Shown: piece after piece, positions 17,279 to 25,610 of the stretch | How positions within the stretch are numbered: position 1 is the first letter of the stretch | How the letters are laid out: every line of letters starts with the position of its first letter | NCBI GenBank assembly: GCA_025408445.1 | Contig: JANYIZ010000193.1 | Span: 1 to 36,471 of the forward strand | Source of the DNA: Frigoribacterium sp. | Lineage (GTDB): Bacteria; Actinomycetota; Actinomycetes; Actinomycetales; Microbacteriaceae | DNA: 36,471 bases | Direction: 5' to 3' | Position numbers and translations under genes: made by a program | Notes under the pieces: generated by a model | The model's input: only the letters and a program-made list of their open reading frames with translations | Databases searched by the model: none | Told to the model about the DNA's origin: nothing

Positions 17279-20200
17279 GTGTGAGGCAATGGCTTTCCCG
17301 CCACCGCTCACTCGTCGCCACCGCGACGAGTGGATCAGTGATCGCGGCGCTCGTCGCCGCTGTCGCGATCGTGTCGACCGGGTATACGGCGCAGCGCCTT
17401 GATCTGAACGATGGCTCGGTCTGGGTGGCAAACGGTGCATCGCAGGTGATCGGCCGGGCCAACACGCAGGTGCTCGCCCTCAACACCGTCGTCACCTCCA
17501 GCGGAGCGGACATCCAGACGATCCAGCGCGGTGCGACCGTCCTGCTGTTCGATCGCACTGACAGCAAAGTCGACATAGTCGATCCCGCCACCTCGAAGGT
17601 GCTCAACAGCGTGCCGCTGCCCCCCCAGAACCCCCAGCTTTCTCTCGCAGGTGACAATGTCGTGATCGCGGCCGGTCTCACCGGACAGGTCTGGATTGTT
17701 CCTCTCGCTCAGCTGCCGACGTTTAATGCCCAGTCGCAGGCGACCCTCAACCTCGGAGCAAACGCCGTGACGAGTGTGACTCCGGATGGCATGCTGTTCG
17801 CCTACTCCGCCGATTCTCGCCGGGTCTACCGAGTTGATGCCGCGCACTCCAACACTGTGGCCGAAACTGCCAAGGCGCTTTTCGGCGGCGCGCGACGAAA
17901 TGTCTCGGTGAGCTCCGTCGGCGGTCGTTGGGTACTCTTCGACTCGGTGAGTCGCACGATGCTTTCGGCGAACGGAACGGTCGACCTATCCAAGCGGATC
18001 CCTCAAGGGAGCAACCCCGTGCTGCAGGAGGCGGCTACAGAGGGCGATGCGGTGCTGATCGCTTCCGCGGCAGGTCTCCTGAGCGTGCCTCTCGGTGGTG
18101 GTCCCGAGTCGCGTCTCGTGGAGGTCAAGGGGGGCATCCCCGCACCGCCCCGCGTTATGGGCGCGTGTATTTTTGCGGCCTGGTCAACTGGCTCGGTGTG
18201 GCGGAAGTGTGGCTCGGGAGCGGCCGTCTCGCTGTCCCTCAATTCGGTGCCGGCAGCAGCTTTACTGACGTTCGTCTCGAACGCCGATCGACTCGTGCTG
18301 AGCGATCCGCGGGGTGGGGGGGTGTGGGCGGTGCAGCAGAAAGGTGAATTCATTGACAACTGGTCCGATCTGATCGCAGCCCGCAAGAGCCAACACCAGG
18401 TCGAGCTCAGGTCAGAGGACACCCCGCCGGTGCCCGAAAGGACACAGTTGCCGCCGGTGGCCGTCGACGAATCGTTCGGCGCGAGACCAGGGCGCACGAG
18501 CGCGCTCCCCCTGCTCCTCAACGACTACGATCCGAACGGTGATGTGCTCGTGATCAGCGAGTTGACGGCCATCGATGCGTCGGTCGGTCGGCTCGACATC
18601 ATCAACGACGGCCAACAGGCGCAGATCACACTCACCGCTTCGGCGAGAGGGACGGTGTCGTTCGGGTACTCGATCAGCGATGGTCGGGGCGGCACTGCGA
18701 GCGCTAAGGTCACGGTGATCGTGCGCTTGCCGTCGGAGAATTCCCCGCCATACCAGGTCCGCCAGACCAGGGCACTCGTCGCCTCGGGAGGCCGGGTCAC
18801 GACGACGGCCCTCGGCGACTGGGTAGATCCGGACGGCGACCCTTTTTACCTCACCTCCGCCGCGACCGCTGCACCGGACACTGTGAGCTTCAAACCGGAA
18901 GGGACGGTCGTCTTCACCGATGGAGGAGCGACGACAGGCGTGAGATCGGTCGCGCTCGTCGTCTCGGATGGTAAAGCGAGCGGTGCGGGAGCCCTCGCTG
19001 TGACGGTCAAGGCGCCAGGATCGGTGCCGATCATCCCTGACCCCTATTTCAAACAGGCCTACGCAGGCCAGGAGGTCACGCTCTCGCCGCTTGAGCACGT
19101 GCGGGGGGGCACAGGAACCCTGCGGCTCGCGAGTGTGCCGGCCAAGAGCGGAGTGACGATCACCCCGAGCCTGGAAGCGGGCACCTTCCGGTTCGTGAGC
19201 GACCAGGTTGGCACTCACTATATCGACTACGTCGTCAACGACGGCGACCAGACCGCCAACGGGATCGTGCGCATCGATGTGGCTGCACCTCCCGACCCCA
19301 ACACCAAACCGATCACTATCCCGAAGAACATTTTCGTGCAGTCACTGAGCACGCAGACCATTGATGTTGCGTCGACCGACCGAGACCCGGCCGGCGGGGT
19401 GCTGCTCGTGACCGGGGTCTACAACGTGGCACCCAATTCCGGGGTGACCGCCGACGTGATCGAGCAACGGGCGATTCGTGTCACGCTCACCGCGCCGCTC
19501 CAATTCGGCACAGTGACGTTCAACTACCGCATCAGCAATGGGCTCGCCACTGCCGAGGGTGTGGTGAACGTCGTGGAGATCCCCGTGCCGACTCGTCGCC
19601 AGCCACCGATCGCCAACGACGATCACATCACCGTGCGGGTCGGTGACGCCATCGACATCCCGGTGCTCACCAACGACGTGCAACCGGATGGCGCAGCACT
19701 GACCCTCAAGCCGGTGCTCTCGAAGGCGCTCGGGGGTAATTCCGGACTCCTGTTCGCCTCGGGCAACGTGCTGCGCTACTTGGCGCCCCAAAGACCCGGC
19801 GACTTTTCCGCCGTCTACGAGATCGCTGATCCCTTCGGACAGGTCGCGCAGGCCCAGGTGAAGATCTCGGTGCGGGAAGCGGTGTTAGCGACGAATAATC
19901 CGCCGGTGCCCCAGACCGTGACAGCTCGTGTTCTCGCCGGTAAGACCGTTCGGATTACGATCCCGCTCACCGGTATCGACCCGGACGGCGACTCCGTGCA
20001 ACTGCTCGGCCAGGCCACCAGCCCGACCAAAGGCTCCGTGTCTGCAGTCGGCGCCGACTCATTCGACTATCGGTCTGGTGACTATTCGGCGGGCACCGAC
20101 ACCTTCACCTATACCGTGATCGATGCCCTCGGTGCGCGAGCGACGGGAATCGTGCGGGTGGGAATCAGTCCGAAACTCGAGGGTGCGCGCAATCCCATTG

Positions 20201-23166
20201 CCGTGTCTGATGAGGTACGTATCCGCCCGGGCGGCACGGTATCGGTGCAGGTGCTCGCGAACGACTCTGATCCGGATGGCGGCACCCTCACCATTTCGAA
20301 AGTCATACCTAATTCGAAAGATATCGTCGCGAAGATCGAGGGCGACATCGTGAGAGTGACCCCACCGACGAAGCCAGGTATCTACGGGCTCAGGTACACG
20401 ATCAAAAATTCGTTCGGTGGGGAGAGTTCCGCTTTCATCGCTGTCACCGTGAGCACGGATGCCCCGCATACATTCCCGGTGGTGCATGACACTGTGCTGA
20501 CGCTCTCCGATGTGCTTGGGCGAGATTCGCTGGACGTGAACGTCCTGAAGAACGTGTTCTTCGCCGACGGTAACGTCTCGACACTCGCGGTTTCGGTGCT
20601 GTCCGGGTACTCGACTGACGCGCGGGTGACGGCGACCAAGCGCCTTCACGTGACCGTGCAGAATAAAAGGCAAATTATTCCCTTTGCCGTCGCCAATCCC
20701 GATGACTCGAGCATCGTCTCCTATGCCTTCGTCTGGGTTCCCGGACTCAACGATGCACTCCCACAGTTGAATAGGAAGGTGTCGGCGCTCACGGTGGTGA
20801 GCGAATCGACCCTCACGATCGACCTCAATAATTACGTGCTCGCGGTCGGTGGCAAGAGGGTGCGGATCACCAGTTCGACAAGTGTCCAGGCCACCCACTC
20901 GAATGACGCTGACCTCGTTTCCAACGATCACACGCTCCGCTTTACCTCTGCCGACAAGTATTTCGGTCCAGCCTCGATCTCGTTCGAGGTGACCGATGGC
21001 ACTTCCGCTACCGATCCGAACGGCCGAAAAGCGACTCTCGTGCTACCGATCACGGTGACCCCACGGCAAAACCAACCCCCGGTCTTCGTGGGGGGCGTCG
21101 TCGATTTCGAGCCGGGGATGTCGAAAGAGCTCGACCTGCTGAAACTCACCAATTACCCCCACCCGAATGACCAAGCGGGACTGGTCTATTCCGTGCGGAG
21201 TCCATTACCTGAGGGCTTCACCTACAGTCTCACCGGGCAGAAGTTGGTTCTGCGTGCCAATGAGGGAGCACTGAAGGGGGCGTCGACCGCGGTGGTGATC
21301 GGTGTGCAAGACAGTAACGCGGCCGGCCAGCAGGGCCAGATCGCGCTCAACGTTGTGGCATCGAGCCGCCCGCTGGCTCAGGCAGCGCCGGACTCCGTGC
21401 TCGCACCGCGCGGCCAGACCACAACAGTGGATGTGCTCGCCAACGACGAGGCCACCAACCCGTTCCCGGGCAAACCGCTCAGCGTCCTCGCCGTCCGTGG
21501 TCTTGACGGCGGTTCGGTACCGAGTGGACTCACGATCACGCCGAGCGCAGACAACCGACGTCTCACCGTTACCGCGTCGTCATCCGCCCAAGCCATCGAC
21601 ACCACCCTGCAATACGAGGTCGCCGATGCCACGGGCGATCCTGACCGTTACGTCTGGGGTTCGATCACCATCTCGGTGCAGGACAAGCCCGACCCGGTGA
21701 CCGCCCTCAAGGTCACTGCCTTCGCAGACCGTACCCTCACGTTGCGCTGGAGCCCGGGAGTGTCGAATAACTCGCCTATCACAGGCTATAACGTGATCAT
21801 GACCTCGGGGACAGGCGCAGTGTTCTCGACGACCTCGTGTCCCGTGGCAGTGTGTGATGTCACGACACCCGGTAATGGACCGGCGAACGGGGTGGGGATC
21901 ACGGTCGTGGCGGTCAACGCGATCGGAACCTCGGCTTCGGCCGGACTGGGCACGACTGTCTGGTCAGACATCATCCCGCCGGCTCCGATCGGCCTTGCCG
22001 TGTCACCCCTCGACGGCGGTCTGCATGTCACCTGGAATGCCGTGACCACACCCTCCGGAGGCAGCCCCGTTAACTACTTCCGACTGACCGTCGGTGGGAT
22101 AACAACGGATATCGATCCCTCGGCCTGCGGCGCAAATACGTGCGCGACTGACGTCCTCGGCCTCACCAACGGCCAAAATGTGTCGGTCTCACTGAGTGCT
22201 CGAAACTCCGCGCTTGCGACCCTCGCGATCTGGAATTCTGCGAGCACGAGCGGTACCCCGGCCGGAAAGCCGCTGTCTCTCGCTGCACCGACCGCCACCG
22301 CGACCGACAGCGTCGTCTCCCTGTCGTGGAGCGGCGCCTTCGCCGGCAACGGTCGAGATATCGTCTCTTATACCGCCATCGCTTTCACCGGTGCCACCCC
22401 GACGTGCGCAACACCCTCCCCATCCGGTTCGACATCGCAGTCTGTCGGTCTTACGACGACGGCTACCTTCTCCGGGCTCTCGAACGAATCGAGCTACTCG
22501 CTCGTCGTCCTTGCCGCAAACAGCATCGGGTGCACATCGAGCCCCGCGGCGGTCGTTCGCACGACACCAGGGATTGTCACGGCTGTGTCGACGAGCGGAC
22601 CGACCAAGAGCGGTGCTACTTTCGACTACACGCTCGACGGCGCGTCGATTGGCAGCGCCCTGTCAAGCGATTACACGTTCTACTACCGGCTGCAGGGCGG
22701 GTCGGTGCCGGCCACTCAATACGGTCCGGTCCCCTTCGGCGCGCTCCTCACGGCGGAGAACAAGCAGTATGGGCAACCGATTTCGGTCGAGCTGCGAGCA
22801 TGTCGTAACTTCCCGGATGCCGGTGCGGTCTGCCAGCAGAACTGGTCGGCATCCTTCCCAGTGGGTACTCCGGTCGACCCACAGATCGGACCGATCACTT
22901 TCACGCCGGTAATCAACCCGGTCGACCCGAATGACACCAGCGGCACCTTCACCTGGCCGAGCTGGACGTCGGCGACATACGAGGGCATCCAATATTCCTG
23001 TGGAACGGGGTCGGGAGATACGCTTCTCCCCGCTGACACCTCGCAGGGTGGCCAGTGCGTCGCGCTCGTTCCTCCCGGGCAGGACCCCGTCTTGACGATC
23101 GTCGTGACCGCCAATCGCGGAGGCACCTACATGATCCAATACGACAAAAACGGCATTGTCCGATAA
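17275..23166 (+). CDS. Giant envelope protein: predicted propeller, Ig/cadherin-like and FN3 repeats
   Basis: A 1963-residue secreted, membrane-tethered protein. ATG 17275 overlaps the kinase stop; a start at 17242 would add 11 basic residues. An N-terminal signal anchor (about 11-35, VIAALVAAVAIVSTGYTA) leaves the bulk outside. Residues about 40-380 have repeated short beta-strand units (for example RGATVLLFDRTDSKVDIVDP) resembling a YncE/PQQ-type propeller. About 390-1470 is a series of Ig/cadherin-like repeats with Asp-rich, possibly calcium-binding, turns (LLNDYDPNGDVL, DWVDPDGDPF, VLANDSDPDGGTLT). About 1470-1760 holds FN3 domains (VTALKVTAFADRTLTLRWSP). The tail has paired cysteines. 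There is no LPXTG, C-terminal helix or catalytic motif that I recognise. An adhesin or envelope scaffold role is inferred. Confidence 0.85.
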   Translation: MSVRQWLSRHRSLVATATSGSVIAALVAAVAIVSTGYTAQRLDLNDGSVWVANGASQVIGRANTQVLALNTVVTSSGADIQTIQRGATVLLFDRTDSKVDIVDPATSKVLNSVPLPPQNPQLSLAGDNVVIAAGLTGQVWIVPLAQLPTFNAQSQATLNLGANAVTSVTPDGMLFAYSADSRRVYRVDAAHSNTVAETAKALFGGARRNVSVSSVGGRWVLFDSVSRTMLSANGTVDLSKRIPQGSNPVLQEAATEGDAVLIASAAGLLSVPLGGGPESRLVEVKGGIPAPPRVMGACIFAAWSTGSVWRKCGSGAAVSLSLNSVPAAALLTFVSNADRLVLSDPRGGGVWAVQQKGEFIDNWSDLIAARKSQHQVELRSEDTPPVPERTQLPPVAVDESFGARPGRTSALPLLLNDYDPNGDVLVISELTAIDASVGRLDIINDGQQAQITLTASARGTVSFGYSISDGRGGTASAKVTVIVRLPSENSPPYQVRQTRALVASGGRVTTTALGDWVDPDGDPFYLTSAATAAPDTVSFKPEGTVVFTDGGATTGVRSVALVVSDGKASGAGALAVTVKAPGSVPIIPDPYFKQAYAGQEVTLSPLEHVRGGTGTLRLASVPAKSGVTITPSLEAGTFRFVSDQVGTHYIDYVVNDGDQTANGIVRIDVAAPPDPNTKPITIPKNIFVQSLSTQTIDVASTDRDPAGGVLLVTGVYNVAPNSGVTADVIEQRAIRVTLTAPLQFGTVTFNYRISNGLATAEGVVNVVEIPVPTRRQPPIANDDHITVRVGDAIDIPVLTNDVQPDGAALTLKPVLSKALGGNSGLLFASGNVLRYLAPQRPGDFSAVYEIADPFGQVAQAQVKISVREAVLATNNPPVPQTVTARVLAGKTVRITIPLTGIDPDGDSVQLLGQATSPTKGSVSAVGADSFDYRSGDYSAGTDTFTYTVIDALGARATGIVRVGISPKLEGARNPIAVSDEVRIRPGGTVSVQVLANDSDPDGGTLTISKVIPNSKDIVAKIEGDIVRVTPPTKPGIYGLRYTIKNSFGGESSAFIAVTVSTDAPHTFPVVHDTVLTLSDVLGRDSLDVNVLKNVFFADGNVSTLAVSVLSGYSTDARVTATKRLHVTVQNKRQIIPFAVANPDDSSIVSYAFVWVPGLNDALPQLNRKVSALTVVSESTLTIDLNNYVLAVGGKRVRITSSTSVQATHSNDADLVSNDHTLRFTSADKYFGPASISFEVTDGTSATDPNGRKATLVLPITVTPRQNQPPVFVGGVVDFEPGMSKELDLLKLTNYPHPNDQAGLVYSVRSPLPEGFTYSLTGQKLVLRANEGALKGASTAVVIGVQDSNAAGQQGQIALNVVASSRPLAQAAPDSVLAPRGQTTTVDVLANDEATNPFPGKPLSVLAVRGLDGGSVPSGLTITPSADNRRLTVTASSSAQAIDTTLQYEVADATGDPDRYVWGSITISVQDKPDPVTALKVTAFADRTLTLRWSPGVSNNSPITGYNVIMTSGTGAVFSTTSCPVAVCDVTTPGNGPANGVGITVVAVNAIGTSASAGLGTTVWSDIIPPAPIGLAVSPLDGGLHVTWNAVTTPSGGSPVNYFRLTVGGITTDIDPSACGANTCATDVLGLTNGQNVSVSLSARNSALATLAIWNSASTSGTPAGKPLSLAAPTATATDSVVSLSWSGAFAGNGRDIVSYTAIAFTGATPTCATPSPSGSTSQSVGLTTTATFSGLSNESSYSLVVLAANSIGCTSSPAAVVRTTPGIVTAVSTSGPTKSGATFDYTLDGASIGSALSSDYTFYYRLQGGSVPATQYGPVPFGALLTAENKQYGQPISVELRACRNFPDAGAVCQQNWSASFPVGTPVDPQIGPITFTPVINPVDPNDTSGTFTWPSWTSATYEGIQYSCGTGSGDTLLPADTSQGGQCVALVPPGQDPVLTIVVTANRGGTYMIQYDKNGIVR

Positions 23167-23202
23167 CGTGCGGAGACCCCCGCTGAACCGAGAGGCACCC
23201 GC

Positions 23203-24174
23203 ATGACGATGACACCCGAGCAGGCTGCCTGGTTCTCCGACATCTTCAATCGCCTCGTGGCGAATGTCGACCAGGTGCTCCTCGGTAAGACCTTCGTCAT
23301 CAAGCTGTCATTCACGGCGCTTCTCAGCGAGGGCCATCTGCTACTCGAGGACTTCCCCGGAACGGGCAAGACCTCCTTGGCTCGCGCCATGGCACAGAGT
23401 GTGCGGGGCTCGGCAAGCCGCATCCAATTCACCCCGGATCTGCTTCCCGGAGACATTACCGGTGTGAGCATCTACGACCAGGGGGCGGGGGAATTCGAGT
23501 TCCACCGCGGCCCCATCTTCGCCAACATCGTGCTTGCCGACGAGATCAACCGGGCGAGCCCGAAAACCCAGGCCGCTTTGCTCGAAGTGATGGAGGAGGG
23601 CCGGGTAACCGTCGACGGTATCTCTCACGATGTGGGCGCGCCGTTCATGGTGATCGCCACGCAGAACCCGATCGAGCAGGCCGGAACCTATCGGCTACCG
23701 GAAGCCCAGCTTGACCGGTTCATCATGAAGGCGTCTATCGGCTATCCCGACCACGCTTCGACCGTGCGCATTCTCGAGGGTGCCGGAGTAAAGGCACACG
23801 AGACCATACTGCCGCCGATCGCCACCGACGAGGTGATAGTGGAGCTGGGTGCTCTCGCCCGCACCGTGCACGTCGACCCCACGATCAACGACTACGTCTC
23901 GCGACTCGTCGAGGCGACGCGGTCGGCGACCGAGGTGCGCCTTGGTGCGAGCGTGCGAGGGGCCCTTGCCCTCATCCGCACATCCAAGACTCTCGCCGCC
24001 GCGAACGGCCGGCACTATGTGATTCCGGATGATGTGAAGGCTCTCGCCGAGCCGGTGCTCGCTCATCGGCTCGTGCTCGATCCGGAAGCGGAGTTCGACG
24101 GTGTGACCGCCTCCAGTATCGTGAGTCAGTTGCTCATCGAAACGCCGCCCCCGAGTGACAGGCAAAGCGTGTGA
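23203..24174 (+). CDS. MoxR-family AAA+ ATPase
   Basis: A 323-residue AAA+ ATPase. Walker A is PGTGKT (Gly53-Thr57), Walker B is VLADEINRASPKTQAALLEVM, and sensor 1 is MVIATQNPIEQAGTYRLPEAQ. MoxR proteins act as chaperone-like ATPases that activate or assemble partner proteins, very often with DUF58 and VWA or transglutaminase-like partners, as in the next two genes. It follows the giant protein after 36 bases and its stop overlaps the next start (GTGA). The likely job is maturation or assembly of a membrane or extracellular complex involving the giant protein. Confidence 0.96.
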   Translation: MTMTPEQAAWFSDIFNRLVANVDQVLLGKTFVIKLSFTALLSEGHLLLEDFPGTGKTSLARAMAQSVRGSASRIQFTPDLLPGDITGVSIYDQGAGEFEFHRGPIFANIVLADEINRASPKTQAALLEVMEEGRVTVDGISHDVGAPFMVIATQNPIEQAGTYRLPEAQLDRFIMKASIGYPDHASTVRILEGAGVKAHETILPPIATDEVIVELGALARTVHVDPTINDYVSRLVEATRSATEVRLGASVRGALALIRTSKTLAAANGRHYVIPDDVKALAEPVLAHRLVLDPEAEFDGVTASSIVSQLLIETPPPSDRQSV

Positions 24175-25610
24175 GCGACCGGGGGGAGCCGGCGCGGCAC
24201 GCGACGAGCGGGCGGGTAGCGAGAGGGCAATCTGGTCATCCATCGCGGTCGTCAACATCCGCGCACTTCGATTCTGCCCACAGCACAGCCACCGTCGGTC
24301 TCACCAACGCCCGCACTCGCATCGTGGGTGATCGCACCGGCTTCCTCGCCGACACGATCATCACGCTCGTGCGATTCTTCCGCGCAATTGCTGGCATCTT
24401 CGTCGCGTGGTTTCGGCGCATCTCCTCGGTCATCACTCCGCTCGGCTGGTCGATGCTCCTTGTGGTGCCTGCTGCCTTCACGCTCGGTTACAGTCTCGGC
24501 TGGGTGGAGCTGGTGGCAGTTGCCTTCGCCGGGACGATGCTGATCATCATCGCCGCGATCTACCTGATTGGTCGCAACGCCTTCACCATCACGCTCTCGA
24601 TGCCGCACAGCCGGGTGGTGGTGGGGGAACGGGCGACCGGCCTTATCACCGTGGTGAATCCGACCCGTCGCCGTCTCATCGGTGTGAAGGTCGAGGTACC
24701 GGTCGGTCGTGGGCTCGCCGAGATCGCGATGCCTGGGCTCTCTCGCGGCGCCTCCTTCCAGCACGAATTCCTCGTGCCGACGGCCCATCGCGGGGTGCTC
24801 GCGATCGGACCAGTGCGCTCCGTGCGAGCTGACCCGGTGGGACTCGTTCGCCGGGAGCTGGTTTGGACCGAGTCGAAAGAGCTATTCATCCACCCCCGCA
24901 CGATCGGTATCCCTTCCACGAGCACCGGCTTCGTGCGCGACCTCGAAGGAAACCCTACGAAAGACTTGTCGAATAGCGACGTGTCGTTTCATGCGCTCCG
25001 AGAGTATGTTCCGGGCGATGAGCGCCGCTATATCCATTGGAAGAGCACGGCAAAGACCGGCACCTACATGGTGCGTCAGTTCGAGGAGACCCGTCGTAGC
25101 CACCTCGTGATCGCCCTGAGCCTCGCCACAGCGAACTATGCCACCGAAGAGGAGTTCGAGATGGCGGTGAGTGTCACCGGGTCCCTGGGAGCGCGGGCGA
25201 TCCGGGATGCCCGGAATGTGGCCGTCGTCGTGAGCGAGAAGACCCCTGAGTTCGCCAAGCACAAAGTTCTCGCGGTGCGGCACCTGAATACGCGCACCCG
25301 CGCGCGATTGCTGGATGACCTCGCTGTCGTCGACAGCGCGGAGTCGGTGCTCGGCATTATGGATGTCGCGCGGGTCGCCGCCGATGAGGTGACAGGTATT
25401 TCCGTTGCCTTCCTGGTCTGCGGGTCTCTCACAACTCCCACCGAGCTGAGAGCGGCCTCGACAAAATTCCCGCCCGGCGTGGAAGTGATCGCGATCGTCT
25501 GCGACCCAGAGACGGTCCCTGGACTGCGTCGTGTCGCTGGGCTCAGCGTGCTGACCATCGGCTATCTCGAAGACCTGCAGAAGTCCCTGGCGAGAGCAGC
25601 GGCCGGGTGA
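24171..25610 (+). CDS. DUF58 membrane protein
   Basis: A 479-residue protein starting with GTG inside the MoxR stop. A charged, probably disordered, N-terminal region of about 60 residues precedes two membrane helices (roughly 90-140). The DUF58 core then shows the signature RDLEGNPTKDLSNSDVSFHALREYVPGDERRYIHWK. DUF58 proteins are obligatory partners of MoxR ATPases and have a degenerate vWA-type fold. It overlaps the transglutaminase-like gene by 4 bases, giving a MoxR-DUF58-TgpA triad that must be translated together. The exact function is unknown. Confidence 0.93.
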   Translation: MSDRGEPARHATSGRVARGQSGHPSRSSTSAHFDSAHSTATVGLTNARTRIVGDRTGFLADTIITLVRFFRAIAGIFVAWFRRISSVITPLGWSMLLVVPAAFTLGYSLGWVELVAVAFAGTMLIIIAAIYLIGRNAFTITLSMPHSRVVVGERATGLITVVNPTRRRLIGVKVEVPVGRGLAEIAMPGLSRGASFQHEFLVPTAHRGVLAIGPVRSVRADPVGLVRRELVWTESKELFIHPRTIGIPSTSTGFVRDLEGNPTKDLSNSDVSFHALREYVPGDERRYIHWKSTAKTGTYMVRQFEETRRSHLVIALSLATANYATEEEFEMAVSVTGSLGARAIRDARNVAVVVSEKTPEFAKHKVLAVRHLNTRTRARLLDDLAVVDSAESVLGIMDVARVAADEVTGISVAFLVCGSLTTPTELRAASTKFPPGVEVIAIVCDPETVPGLRRVAGLSVLTIGYLEDLQKSLARAAAG

